Below are positions 1 to 9,496 of a DNA stretch of 64,000 nucleotides, one piece after another; position 1 is the first letter of the stretch, and every line of letters starts with the position of its first letter. This DNA is from Bacteroidales bacterium. GTDB taxonomy: Bacteria > Bacteroidota > Bacteroidia > Bacteroidales > Marinilabiliaceae. The notes under the pieces were generated by a model that saw nothing but the letters and a program-made list of their open reading frames with translations, did not search any database and was not told the origin of the DNA. The stretch spans positions 62,001 through 126,000 of the forward strand of contig QKJP01000008.1 of assembly GCA_003249255.1 (NCBI GenBank), in the 5' to 3' direction. Position numbers and translations under genes: made by a program.

Positions 1-1461
1 GCTTTATCCATCCCTGAATTAATGCGTCTTTTAGTGGATGAATATCAATTAGATTGGGAAACAGCATGGAAGGTAACTACGCAAACCTTTAGTTATACCA
101 ATCATACCTTACTTCCTGAGGCCTTGGAAAAATGGCCGGTTGCCTTGGTTCATTATCTGGTGCCAAGGTTATTGGAGATTATTTATGAAATAAACGCGCG
201 CTTTTTGCAAGAAGTTGGTAGGTTGTTTCCAAATCATTACCTAAAACTAAAGCGCATGTCTATCATTGACGAAGAGGGGAATCGAAGTGTTCGTATGGCT
301 AATTTAGCATCCGTTGGTGCTTATGCCATTAACGGTGTAGCCGCTTTGCATAGCGAGTTGCTTAAAAAACAAGTGTTGCCCGATTTTGTAGATATGTTTC
401 CCAATCAGTTTTTTAATGTGACCAATGGCGTTACACCACGTCGTTTTATGGTGCTGAGTAATCCTTTGTTGAGTCAACTCATTACGAATACGATTGGCCA
501 AACCTGGCCGGGAAAGTTAGAAGAATTGAAGCAGCTTGAACCCTATGCCGGTGATCCGGAGTTTCGTGCTAAGTTTAGAAAAGTAAAACAAGAGAATAAA
601 AAGTTTTTAGCCCTAAAAATTAAAGAAGTATGCGGTATTGATGTAAATCCTTATTCGATGTTTGATGTGCAAGTGAAACGCATTCACGAATATAAGCGTC
701 AGCATTTAAATGTATTACATATACTTACCTTGTATCATCGCATCAAAAAGAATCCTGAAATTGATCTTGTGCCACAGACTTTTATATTTGGAGGAAAAGC
801 AGCACCCGGTTATCAAAAGGCAAAACTGTTAATTAAATTGATTACCTCGGTGGCAAAGGTGGTAAACTCAGATTCTGATGTAAAAGATCGCTTAAAAGTA
901 GTGTTTTATCCAAATTTTAATGTCTCCAATGCTCAATTCATTTATCCGGCTGCCGATGTATCAGAGCAAATATCTACAGCCGGAAAAGAAGCCAGTGGAA
1001 CAGGTAATATGAAATTTGCCATGAATGGGGCTTTAACTGTTGGTACCCTGGATGGCGCTAACATTGAAATTCGAGAAGAAGTAGGAGAGGAGAATTTCTT
1101 TTTATTTGGATTAACAGCTCAGCAGGTTGAAGAAACCTTTAAAAACGGATATTCAGCCAAATTTATCTATGAGCATAACCATGAATTGCGAGATGTGATT
1201 AACTGGATCGATTCAGGCTATTTTTCAAATGGGGATACTTCGTTGTTTAAACCCATTACTTCCTCTTTAATCGGGGATGATAATTACCGTTTAATGGCCG
1301 ATTATCCTTTATACATTAAGTGCCGAGAGTATGTTGAGCAGGTGTGGCGAGATGCCGATAAATGGGATAAAATGGCCATCTTAAATGTGGCTCGTATTGG
1401 GAAATTTTCTTCCGATCGATCCATTCGTGAGTATTGTGAAAAGATATGGAAGTTGACTTAA
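1..1461 (+). CDS. glgP: Glycogen/alpha-glucan phosphorylase, 3' part (5' end outside window)
   Basis: Phosphorolysis of storage alpha-1,4-glucan to glucose-1-phosphate in the cytoplasm. The frame is open from base 1, reading ALSIPELMRLLVDEYQ, so the gene begins upstream. The 486 residues visible are the C-terminal part of an enzyme that is usually about 800-850 residues long. The pyridoxal-phosphate lysine motif EASGTGNMKFAMNG is intact, with Lys codon 1012-1014, and the family signatures FDVQVKRIHEYKRQ and IFGGKAAPGY are also present. The protein ends naturally at TAA 1459-1461. It is followed by palindromes, not by another gene on this strand. Family assignment is very secure; only the N-terminal half is unseen. 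Confidence 0.97.
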   Translation, partial: ALSIPELMRLLVDEYQLDWETAWKVTTQTFSYTNHTLLPEALEKWPVALVHYLVPRLLEIIYEINARFLQEVGRLFPNHYLKLKRMSIIDEEGNRSVRMANLASVGAYAINGVAALHSELLKKQVLPDFVDMFPNQFFNVTNGVTPRRFMVLSNPLLSQLITNTIGQTWPGKLEELKQLEPYAGDPEFRAKFRKVKQENKKFLALKIKEVCGIDVNPYSMFDVQVKRIHEYKRQHLNVLHILTLYHRIKKNPEIDLVPQTFIFGGKAAPGYQKAKLLIKLITSVAKVVNSDSDVKDRLKVVFYPNFNVSNAQFIYPAADVSEQISTAGKEASGTGNMKFAMNGALTVGTLDGANIEIREEVGEENFFLFGLTAQQVEETFKNGYSAKFIYEHNHELRDVINWIDSGYFSNGDTSLFKPITSSLIGDDNYRLMADYPLYIKCREYVEQVWRDADKWDKMAILNVARIGKFSSDRSIREYCEKIWKLT

Positions 1462-1475
1462 GTGGATTATTTTTT

Positions 1476-1506
1476 GGCCTAACAGGTTTTTAAAACCTGT
1501 TAGGCC
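1476..1506. repeat. Perfect 15-bp palindrome after glgP (REP-like or terminator)
   Basis: Arms GGCCTAACAGGTTTT and AAAACCTGTTAGGCC are perfectly complementary around a single central T. It starts 14 bp past the glgP stop. With internal T/A tracts it could terminate transcription both ways. Similar CCTGTTAGG palindromes recur in Bacteroidota genomes, so a dispersed REP-like element is the alternative. Confidence 0.6.
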
Positions 1507-1540
1507 TTAATAAAGCTTTTGAGTTTTTTAGCACAAAAGA

Positions 1541-1597
1541 AAAAGCGGATAATTGAGTCAAAGGAACATGACACAGGAATAAATATTATCCGCTTTT
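1541..1597. terminator. Long-loop hairpin, possible terminator of glgP
   Basis: A 13-bp perfect inverted repeat, AAAAGCGGATAAT and ATTATCCGCTTTT, encloses a 31-nt loop. The left arm begins in an A tract and the right arm ends in TTTT, so either direction could use it. Confidence 0.45.
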
Positions 1598-1672
1598 GAA
1601 TTGTTTGTATTGTATACTTTAGACTAACCTTTTTCTAATAGTCACCATAGAAATTCATTTTTTTTATAAAAA

Positions 1673-1701
1673 AACTCCGCAATCTATAGAATTGCGGAGT
1701 T
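1673..1701 (-). terminator. Rho-independent terminator of the PepSY-like gene
   Basis: The 11-bp perfect stem AACTCCGCAAT / ATTGCGGAGTT has a 7-nt loop. Read on the minus strand it is followed by a run of seven T. It lies about 50 bp past the stop of the gene at 1753-2169. A near-copy is found at 16893-16924. Confidence 0.75.
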
Positions 1702-1752
1702 TGATTCAATCAACGTGTTATCGGGGTTTAACACTGTTTTTAAAACTTGATA

Positions 1753-2169
1753 TTACTGAAGATTCCATTTTTCATCAAACCTTAAGATTATTTTTTCGTC
1801 ATCATCATCCATAAGAATAATCTCATGAAAAATTAAGCCTTCAGATAACTCAGTTGTTTGTATAGATTCAACGTAATAATTTTCGTATTTATCACTAAGT
1901 AGGTTAAGAATCCTTTTTTCCAAATCATCTTCCATGGTATAGGTGATTGTTTTTAGCCATTGGCCTTCGGTGTTAAAATAGGATACTTTTTCAAATTCAT
2001 CATAGTGCTCAGCCACAAAGTTTTCGCCGTTAAATGTCCAAATTACATCATCTGAAGAACTGCATTGCGCACTAAAACTTTCCAAGACCTTTTGGGGAAC
2101 ATCCATCTCCTGAGCTGATAAAACATATATGCAGAAAAGAAAGCTTATAAATAGAAATACCTTTTTCAT
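1753..2169 (-). CDS. Secreted PepSY-like (DUF2874-type) small protein
   Basis: The product has 138 residues starting at the Met of MKKVFLFISFLFC; ten further residues upstream are possible but would precede a textbook signal peptide. The leader ends near LSAQ, so the mature protein is periplasmic or exported. The remainder has the pattern of the Bacteroidota PepSY-like/BLIP-like family: an N-terminal segment of the type PQKVLESFSAQ, an aromatic strand (VIWTF), a repeated beta-strand layout and a C-terminal RFDEKWNLQ. The exact function of the family is unknown. It is a single gene with its own terminator, and its neighbours give no functional hint. Assignment rests on recognised pattern only. 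Confidence 0.7.
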   Translation of the reverse strand: MKKVFLFISFLFCIYVLSAQEMDVPQKVLESFSAQCSSSDDVIWTFNGENFVAEHYDEFEKVSYFNTEGQWLKTITYTMEDDLEKRILNLLSDKYENYYVESIQTTELSEGLIFHEIILMDDDDEKIILRFDEKWNLQ

Positions 2170-2528
2170 TTTACAACATTTTTTATGGTTATAAATCACT
2201 TTTTAAGAAGATGATTATTTTTTAGGGATATTAATTTTTGAACCATAATATCCCAAAAAAAACTTGAAAATTACCGCAACATTAGGAATAAATTTCATGC
2301 ATATCCGTAAATTACACATAATTATTTCAATACTGAGGCACCAGACACAAAGTTTTTGTTTTGAAATTTTATTACTCTGAGTCTCTGTGTTGATGTTTAT
2401 TAACGTTATGCCAATCACTTATGTATTATTCATAATTGCAGACATTCAGATTATAATTTTTGCATGAGGTTTTATTGTGGGCATTCCGATAAATTTATAT
2501 CCTGTTTCATGGTATTAGAGAGGTTGAT
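2170..2528. other. Intergenic stretch with no supported gene
   Basis: About 360 bp of AT-rich DNA between the PepSY-like gene and tamB, both on the minus strand. A fragment near 2380-2398 resembles the ACTCTG/CTCTGTGTT text that recurs in Bacteroidota intergenic DNA and at 15850-15915 here. No convincing coding region or strong hairpin was seen. Confidence 0.5.
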
Positions 2529-5500
2529 CTACTTTGGTCCAAATTTTAATACAACATCAATTCCAGAATCTTTGGGGTTACCATTTAAAAGTCTGAAAAA
2601 TAAGTTGCGGTTTAACTCATATTCTAATGTAATACTTTCGTGAACTAAATCTGCACTGCCGGATTTGCCACTGGTACCTCTTTCGTAAATAACAAATAAA
2701 TCAGGCGTTAAATACTTGCCCACGATAAAAGATGAATTCCGCCAGTCTTCCGTTTTATTAAGCTCAATCATATCTAATTGAAGTGTATTGCCTATTGTTT
2801 TCCCTAATTGTTTTGATAAATAATTGGTAGCTAGTTGAGTTTGGTTTATGCCAACGTCTTTTCCACTTTCAGAAAAAGTGATTTCATTCATGCTTTTGCC
2901 CCAAATTAGGATACTTACTCCATCGGCTTCCGGTATTGGTACGTTATCTAATTCAAATCTTAATTCCGGATTAGTCATCTTACCAAGGGCAATTAATCGT
3001 AGTGCTTTTTTTTCCTGATTTTGAGATCTATAGGTGTGAATTGCGGTAAGATTAATTTCCGGCTCTATATTTTCACCTCCTTTAAAATCAAGATTTCCAT
3101 CTTCAATTTTGAATTTTCTGCCATAAAGGGTGTATTCACCTCTTTTTATATCTACATTTCCGAAGAGTTCAAATTGTGGACTGCTTTTTACCACCATTAA
3201 ATCACCGGAAATTTCTATGTTCATAGTTTTGCTTTTTAGCCAGGTGTTTTTAGGAATTAGCAATTGTAACTGACCTTGCAAACTATCGATAAATGGATTA
3301 CTATATGCTTCATCATTTAGGATAATGGGTGATGAAAATGCAGAATCGGCATTGGTGCTTTTTCGTTTTTGAAAAGTTGTAAGCAAGAGTGGTTGTTCAA
3401 GATCTTCAATTACATCGTCATCATTATAAAGGGCAGGGAGGTAAAATCTGGATTGTAAGATGGTTACGCTACCATTGAAGCGGTCTTTATGGTTAACTTT
3501 TTCAAAGAACGTATCAGCATCAATTAATAAAGTATGGTTCTTATGCTTACTGATGTAAAATTTTTTTGCTTTGGTATTTAGTCTTATGTTATCAATGTTT
3601 CCACTCAACAAGCTTTCTTTAAAACTCATTTTTCCTGAGGCAACTAAATAACCTTTATCTCTAGTGATGAGAAGGGTGTCAAGATCAAGGATATTGTCAC
3701 GAAACTTAACCTTTAGCTTTCCGTTATCGATTTCTACACCATATTTTTTGTTTATATAAGTTGCATCATCAATGCTGAGTTGACCGGATAGTGATGGGTT
3801 GGAAAACGATCCGGTAGCCTTTATATCGGTGTTCAGTATAGCCTTAAAGGCAAGTGGTAGATCACTAAATGTTTCTGCTAGTTCAAATGTGTCAATTTGT
3901 AATGATGCCTCAAAGGTTCCCGGTATCTCAGCTTTAAAGGTACCATCATTTATTCCCACATTTGCCTGAAGTGAAATTCGCGAATGTATTCTTTCTTGTT
4001 CTCCGTATTCATCAACCTCAATTTTAAGAAGTCCATCCCAAAGATTTAAGTTTGAAGTTAAATCCGGAAAACGAAATTCTCCATACGCTCCATTGTTTAG
4101 CTTTACATCTCCTTTATAATCCCACCTAGAAACACTTCCATATAGTTTTCCTGAAGCATTAATGCTGCCGCTAACCTTATCTTCGAACAATTGATAGTTG
4201 TTAATTGAGTTTAAATTCAGATTTTTAAGTGAAAAGTTCAGGTCTTGTGTTTGATTTGATCCCAAATGTCCGAATATATTAAGTTCGAAATCAGAGTCGG
4301 ATATGTTTTTTAAAGTGAAGTTTTCAATCTTGATTTCCTCATAATTGCCTATTTTTATTCGAGAAGTGTCTTCTAGGTAAAAGAAAGAGTTGGATCCTCC
4401 AAACTCAATTTGATTTAGATTCGAAAAAAGTGTGTCACCCAGTTCGAAAGTCGCATTAAGTAAAGCTTTTAGGGTGTCAGAATAGCCAGAAAAAACCCAT
4501 TCCAGATGGTTATTTTGATAGGAAATTTCTGATCGAATCGAGTCGATTCTGAAATTCTCTGTTTGGATATTGCGAGCCTGAATGTTTGTTTGAGTCTGAT
4601 AGGTTTCAGGCTGAATAGAGGCAGTGAAATCAGATTCGAGTTTTTCGTTCTTTAAAGAGAATCCTTCAAAACCTTCCATCCTAATATTGCCTCTAAGAGA
4701 TATGTTATTTAATGGGCCTGAAATTTCAGTTTTTCCGCTTATGATGTTTACCCCTAAAGAATCCATCATGGTGTTAGGTGCAAAACTAAAGGATGTTATT
4801 TGGTAAGATGCATTAGCTGAGATGGTTGAGTTGGATAGATTCATTCCTCCGATGCCATCTATAAATGCACCGGGTAAATATATTTCTGCTTGTTGGGTGT
4901 ATAGGGTGTCGTTTTTAATAATTATGCCTAATCGTATCGAATCTAATTTTATACCGGATATTGTAGTTGTTCTTATTAAAGCATTTGATTGTAAATCAAG
5001 AGAATCGGGATTAAGGCCTTCGCCTTTTATGTTTATACGTCCTGAAAAAGAGTCGGTATTAACTGTAGAAAGAAGTGGGTCAAGTTTTATGTTTTCATAA
5101 GTGACTTGAGCTTCGTACAAGACTTTTTCCCAAATGTTTTTGAGGTCTGCATTAAGTTGTATCTTACCTTGGTTAGACTCTAAAACCAAAGCAGTTTTTA
5201 ACGAATCTCCTTGCAGAGTTGACTTTGTTCTTAATGTGCTCAATTTATAGTTTTGATACTGGATCGAATCCATTTTCATAACCATTTCCAGACCATCTTT
5301 AAAATTTAAAAGGTTTTTGCCGGTTAATACTAACTCTCCATTGATAAGGCTGTTAACTGATTCCAATTGCCACCAGTTTTCTGCCTTAACATTCATGAGT
5401 TGCATCTTAGCATTGAATGGAACCTTAGCTTCGTTCTTATTTAATGCATTTGCAAGCCCGGTGTATTCGAGTAGAATTCGAATTTCTTCATCCGGGATTT

Positions 5501-6380
5501 TTAATTTTAAGTTTAAATAGCCTTTATCTTGTTTCGCTTTAAAATCAGTGGTAATCTGAGGGGAATGCTTTATTCGGATGGCAGGTAGTAATAGTTCAAG
5601 GTCTTCTTTTCCCAGTTTAGAAATCCGGATATTAGAATTGCTGTTGGCTAAAGATTCATATTGAGAATGAATAGCAATGTGGCTGTTTGGTGTTGAAAGA
5701 TGTAGATTTTTAATTTTGATTTCATGATTATTTTGTTCAAAAGAAAATGCTAAATGATTAATGGATAGGTCAGGATTTTTGGCATCAAATTGGAAATTGT
5801 GTAAACGAAAATTCAGCCCATCTTTTTGATAGTAGGCTTCAGCCTGCAAAGTTAGATTCACTACACTGTCCGGTATAATGGCTATTGGTGATTGAGTAAA
5901 TAAAGCACAGTCAATGAGTTTAAGTTGGTCACAAGCAACAAGCATATTAAAAGAATCATTTTTGTTGTTTGCCTGCTCATCTGCCGAATCTTTTAACAAG
6001 GACTGAAAATTCCAGACACTGTCATTGTATTGAACAGCATACAGATGCAATTTCTTGATTGAAATCTCCTTAATATGGATTTTGTTTTTTAGGAGAGCCC
6101 ATGGATTGTAGTGGATAAAGATTTCATTTACGCATAAAAGCGTGTCTGTTTTTGGGGTTTGAGTTAAGGTGATGTTTTGAAGTTTAATGGTGCTCCAGAA
6201 GTCGCCTTCTAACGCTTGAATATCTGCTTGTGCATTTAAATTTTCAGAGATGACTTGTTCAATTGCTTCCTTGATGTAATTTTTAAAATAAGTAGATTGT
6301 ACAAACAATAATCCTGTGGTGATAAAAATTACCAATGCAAGAATACCATAGATCACTATTTTCTTTAAAACTTTCATCAT
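2529..6380 (-). CDS. tamB: TamB-like translocation and assembly module protein (DUF490)
   Basis: Inner-membrane-anchored periplasm-spanning protein that works with an Omp85-family partner in outer-membrane assembly or lipid transfer. The 1283-residue product starts MMKVLKKIVIYG, with one N-terminal membrane helix (about residues 5-25). A very long repetitive beta-strand region follows, ending in the TamB C-terminal domain (DFKGGENIEPEINLTA near the end, then a run ending EYELNRNLFFRLLNGNPK). A longer reading from 6419 would overlap the upstream gene by 37 bp. The ATG at 6380 lies 2 bp after the partner's stop and gives the better signal-anchor, so I chose it. The tight spacing to the Omp85 gene indicates translational coupling. 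Confidence 0.9.
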   Translation of the reverse strand: MMKVLKKIVIYGILALVIFITTGLLFVQSTYFKNYIKEAIEQVISENLNAQADIQALEGDFWSTIKLQNITLTQTPKTDTLLCVNEIFIHYNPWALLKNKIHIKEISIKKLHLYAVQYNDSVWNFQSLLKDSADEQANNKNDSFNMLVACDQLKLIDCALFTQSPIAIIPDSVVNLTLQAEAYYQKDGLNFRLHNFQFDAKNPDLSINHLAFSFEQNNHEIKIKNLHLSTPNSHIAIHSQYESLANSNSNIRISKLGKEDLELLLPAIRIKHSPQITTDFKAKQDKGYLNLKLKIPDEEIRILLEYTGLANALNKNEAKVPFNAKMQLMNVKAENWWQLESVNSLINGELVLTGKNLLNFKDGLEMVMKMDSIQYQNYKLSTLRTKSTLQGDSLKTALVLESNQGKIQLNADLKNIWEKVLYEAQVTYENIKLDPLLSTVNTDSFSGRINIKGEGLNPDSLDLQSNALIRTTTISGIKLDSIRLGIIIKNDTLYTQQAEIYLPGAFIDGIGGMNLSNSTISANASYQITSFSFAPNTMMDSLGVNIISGKTEISGPLNNISLRGNIRMEGFEGFSLKNEKLESDFTASIQPETYQTQTNIQARNIQTENFRIDSIRSEISYQNNHLEWVFSGYSDTLKALLNATFELGDTLFSNLNQIEFGGSNSFFYLEDTSRIKIGNYEEIKIENFTLKNISDSDFELNIFGHLGSNQTQDLNFSLKNLNLNSINNYQLFEDKVSGSINASGKLYGSVSRWDYKGDVKLNNGAYGEFRFPDLTSNLNLWDGLLKIEVDEYGEQERIHSRISLQANVGINDGTFKAEIPGTFEASLQIDTFELAETFSDLPLAFKAILNTDIKATGSFSNPSLSGQLSIDDATYINKKYGVEIDNGKLKVKFRDNILDLDTLLITRDKGYLVASGKMSFKESLLSGNIDNIRLNTKAKKFYISKHKNHTLLIDADTFFEKVNHKDRFNGSVTILQSRFYLPALYNDDDVIEDLEQPLLLTTFQKRKSTNADSAFSSPIILNDEAYSNPFIDSLQGQLQLLIPKNTWLKSKTMNIEISGDLMVVKSSPQFELFGNVDIKRGEYTLYGRKFKIEDGNLDFKGGENIEPEINLTAIHTYRSQNQEKKALRLIALGKMTNPELRFELDNVPIPEADGVSILIWGKSMNEITFSESGKDVGINQTQLATNYLSKQLGKTIGNTLQLDMIELNKTEDWRNSSFIVGKYLTPDLFVIYERGTSGKSGSADLVHESITLEYELNRNLFFRLLNGNPKDSGIDVVLKFGPK

Positions 6381-6382
6381 GC

Positions 6383-8221
6383 CTAAAATGGATGCCCAAT
6401 GTTTAAATGAAACTGCCAATGTTGATCCGTATCAAAAACAGGCCGTGCTATATCTATACCTACAGGGCCAATGGGGGTATGATACCTTAATCCGGTACCT
6501 GCTGCATATCTTAACTCATTAATTCTAAAATGGTAGGATGGTATCCATACATTTCCCCAGTCTGCAAAAAGGGCTAATGTTAAGTTTTTGAGTAGTTTAA
6601 TGCGTGGCTCGATGGATCCTTCCAGTAAACTGTTACCTCCCAATGGAATGCTATTGCCATCCAGAGGACCTAATGCGTAGCGAGACCAACCTCTAACAGA
6701 GCGAGATCCTCCTGAGTATAACAATTCTTCCGGCGGAATTACTGTTTGTTTGTTAAATGTTTTTAAAAAGCCCATTTTAAAACGTATTGCTACCGTAAGA
6801 AATCGATTGATTCCTTCGTATTTTTTTAATTCAAGGAGGGTTGTGTAAAAGGGTAAATCTTTTGTTAATGCGAAATCATTGATCTTTGAACTGATAGCAA
6901 TGGAATAACCGGTTAGAGGATCAATTTCCGGATCAGCATTGGAATAGTTAAATCCTAACAAAACACCTGATTTTTGATAGGAATTTAGCTCCGACTTTGA
7001 ATTACTTGATTCTATCAGCCAATGATCATCCAATTTTACATCTTCGTAGTAAAAACTAAATGAGGTATTTACATTGTTGAGATAGTTTTGAAGTAAAGTA
7101 TAATTGACTCCCCATTTAGTTAAAGCATAAGCCGGTTCAGTTACTCTTTTTAGGTAAGGGTAAAGCTCCATCGAGTTAAAAGGCAATAAAAATGCCGGTT
7201 GAGTAAATTTTAAATAACTGTAATAGGGTTCTAATGCTGAATGCTTAAGATAAAGGTTTAAGTGGCCGGTTGGAGTTATAAAACCAAAATATTTTAATTC
7301 GCTAAAAGCCCTAATCTTCTCTTCGGCTCCGTATCCAACACCAATGCGTGAAGACCAACGAGGACCTTCTTTGAGGTTTATTTTTGTAGGAATGGTATCA
7401 GTTTGATTATTACTGATTAGAGATTTGTAAGAGCAAATGCGAAACATGCCCAGATTATAGATTCGCCTTTGGGATTGCATCAAAGCTTTTTTTGACCAAA
7501 TATCTCCATCTTGATAGGCTAATAGACGTTGGATTGAATGATCCGGTATTCTATCATTGCCATTCAAAGTAGTTTCGCCAAAATAAGCAAGTTTGCCGGG
7601 ATAAATCTTCCAATTAATCTTTATCGTTTTGTTTGAAGAATCGGGTTTAAGCTCATATTGGGTTGTAGACCAGGCGTAACCCATGTTTTGAAACTGGTCA
7701 TTGATGAGCTCCCGGTCTGCTTTAAATTGTGTATCCGTAAAAATCTTAGTGGTTTGTATTTCTGATTTAAGAGAAATGAATTTGCATTCTTTTTCGGTTA
7801 AAAAAGAATAAAGGGGTAAACTATCTTCAATCGTGTAATTGATTTCGGATACTCTAATGGGCTGACCTTCATGCACAGGAATATGCAGTTTTATTTTGTC
7901 TTTTTTTGAGATTGTAATTTCAGCCTTGCCAAAGAATACATAAAGGTATCCCTGTTTTTGATAGTAAGATGTCAGGGTTTTAATATCCGATTGGTAGAGT
8001 TGATCTGAATAGGTAATAACTTCCTTTTTACGAATTTTTTTGGTGATGAAATTAGAAGTCTTCAAGTTCATCCGATCAAGAAGGTCTGACTTGCTAATTG
8101 CTTTGTTACCGATAAATGAAATTTGTTGAATTTCTAGTCCTTCCTGGCTATAAAGGCAACAACAACCGAGTAAAAAAAACAGATATAATAATTTCGGTTT
8201 CACCACTTTATCTAATTTCAA
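6383..8221 (-). CDS. tamA: TamA/BamA-family (Omp85) outer-membrane protein
   Basis: Outer-membrane beta-barrel with periplasmic POTRA domains, partner of the TamB encoded immediately downstream. The 612-residue product has a signal peptide ending about residue 25 (LYSQ). POTRA-like segments follow (GLEIQQISFIGNKAISKSDL; GQPIRVSEINY; AYFGETTLNGNDRIPDHSIQ). The C-terminal barrel carries the surface-antigen motif GGSRSVRGWSRYALGP and ends HFRINELRYAAGTGLRYHTP...HLNIGHPF. The only in-frame starts are TTG at 8221 or nearby GTG codons: an in-frame TAA precedes and no ATG is available. A non-ATG start is therefore used, which may limit expression. Confidence 0.88.
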   Translation of the reverse strand: MKLDKVVKPKLLYLFFLLGCCCLYSQEGLEIQQISFIGNKAISKSDLLDRMNLKTSNFITKKIRKKEVITYSDQLYQSDIKTLTSYYQKQGYLYVFFGKAEITISKKDKIKLHIPVHEGQPIRVSEINYTIEDSLPLYSFLTEKECKFISLKSEIQTTKIFTDTQFKADRELINDQFQNMGYAWSTTQYELKPDSSNKTIKINWKIYPGKLAYFGETTLNGNDRIPDHSIQRLLAYQDGDIWSKKALMQSQRRIYNLGMFRICSYKSLISNNQTDTIPTKINLKEGPRWSSRIGVGYGAEEKIRAFSELKYFGFITPTGHLNLYLKHSALEPYYSYLKFTQPAFLLPFNSMELYPYLKRVTEPAYALTKWGVNYTLLQNYLNNVNTSFSFYYEDVKLDDHWLIESSNSKSELNSYQKSGVLLGFNYSNADPEIDPLTGYSIAISSKINDFALTKDLPFYTTLLELKKYEGINRFLTVAIRFKMGFLKTFNKQTVIPPEELLYSGGSRSVRGWSRYALGPLDGNSIPLGGNSLLEGSIEPRIKLLKNLTLALFADWGNVWIPSYHFRINELRYAAGTGLRYHTPIGPVGIDIARPVFDTDQHWQFHLNIGHPF

Positions 8222-8568
8222 TAGGTTTTATTCAAATGTTTGCCTCTAATCTTCAAAGTTTAATAAAATTGTCTTTTAAGGAAGGTGCAGTTTGAAAATA
8301 TAAGTTTTTTTGTAATTCGTTATTTGGGTTTTGTAGTTGGTTTTAAGTGTCTTGTGATTTAGGCTAATGTCCTCCGGATAGCCTCGAGGGCAAAAGTTTA
8401 AGGCTCTAGCGATGAATAGTAATTTATTGAAATTTAGATGTTTTGTCTACTGTTATTTCGCGTTGTTTTTATGTAAATTGTATCCGGATTTTCAATGATT
8501 CGCAAAATTATAAAAAAAGTGGAAGGTGACTTCTTTAATTAGGTTTGTCATAACATAAAAATAGCATT
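8222..8568. other. Divergent intergenic region between tamA and the Usp gene
   Basis: About 350 bp that must hold promoters for both directions. The only candidate site I can support is the -7 box described separately at 8540-8547. No small gene or strong hairpin was seen. Confidence 0.5.
8540..8547 (+). promoter_or_regulatory. Candidate Bacteroidota -7 box for the Usp gene
   Basis: TAGGTTTG matches the TAnnTTTG -7 consensus and lies 21 bp before the Usp ATG. No clear -33 TTTG was found at the expected distance, so the assignment is tentative. Confidence 0.35.
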
Positions 8569-9435
8569 ATGAACAAAATATTATTTCCATTCGAAGTAAA
8601 TAATCCGGTATACAAAGAGGCATACGTTTATGCCGTAAAATTAGCCCGTAACATGTATGTGGAGTTGATTTTGTTAAATGCTTTTGAAATAGAAGTCGAT
8701 GAATCAATTACGACCGGTGCATACAATCAAAAAATCAAGAGTAAATGGCTCGATGCTTATAATGAGGTGAGTAGTTTTAATACCTATTATATTGAACAAT
8801 TTGCAAGAGTAGATGATCAAATCAAAGTTCCAAACGAATATAAATTTGTTCATGGAAAACTAGATGAGGAAATAAAAAAAGTATTGAATGAGGATAAAAT
8901 TGATTTTGTGGTTTTACCTACGTTCATCAATAGCCAGAAAAACAAGGAGGTTATTCAATTAATTCGCGACGATATTTTTAAGCGCAACGTTGCATCCGTT
9001 TTGGCTATTCCGGAAGGGTTTATATATCAACCGATAAAAAATATTTGTTTTACCATAGATTTTAAGAAATTACATTTTAACGAAGTCTATTTTAAAACCT
9101 TAGGCAAGTTTGCCGATATTTTTGGTGCTACTATTCATTTTGTGCACGTGAACTCTTCCGATAAGGCAGTTTTTCCTGAAGATACAGACGTGTACCGGTC
9201 GATGATGAAGATTATCGAACGAAATAATAAGCATAGTTTTGAGAGTATTCACAGCAAAAATATAGCATTGGCATTAACAGATTATGTGGCAGAAAATAAT
9301 ATTGATGTGCTTGTAACCATTAAACATGAATTGGGTATCTGGGATAAATTGTTTAGTAAAAGTACGAGTGAATCGTTAACGTTTAAATCAAAAATACCGG
9401 TTTTGGTGATGAGAGAGAAGGTAGATGTAACATAA
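8569..9435 (+). CDS. Tandem universal stress protein (UspA family)
   Basis: Cytoplasmic stress-response protein made of two UspA-like alpha/beta domains. The first covers about residues 1-145 (MNKILFPFEVNNPVYKEAYV ... VASVLAIPEG). The second covers about 155-285 (KNICFTIDFKKLHFNEVYFK ... SKIPVLVMREK). The 288-residue length is normal for Bacteroidota two-domain Usp proteins. The GxxGx9G(S/T) ATP-binding signature is not intact in the second domain, where KHELGIWDKLFSKSTSESL replaces it, so ATP binding is doubtful. It stands alone and converges with the transglutaminase operon, with 61 bp between stops. Confidence 0.9.
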   Translation: MNKILFPFEVNNPVYKEAYVYAVKLARNMYVELILLNAFEIEVDESITTGAYNQKIKSKWLDAYNEVSSFNTYYIEQFARVDDQIKVPNEYKFVHGKLDEEIKKVLNEDKIDFVVLPTFINSQKNKEVIQLIRDDIFKRNVASVLAIPEGFIYQPIKNICFTIDFKKLHFNEVYFKTLGKFADIFGATIHFVHVNSSDKAVFPEDTDVYRSMMKIIERNNKHSFESIHSKNIALALTDYVAENNIDVLVTIKHELGIWDKLFSKSTSESLTFKSKIPVLVMREKVDVT

Positions 9436-9496
9436 AAAGTTCATTTTTTGATTGAGGACAATAGAGTTAGAGTTTAGCTTTAATGCCCTTTCTTTT

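Noticed and set aside
2215-2418. 67-codon minus-strand frame
   Set aside because: AT-rich low-complexity translation without recognisable features; probably chance in intergenic DNA.
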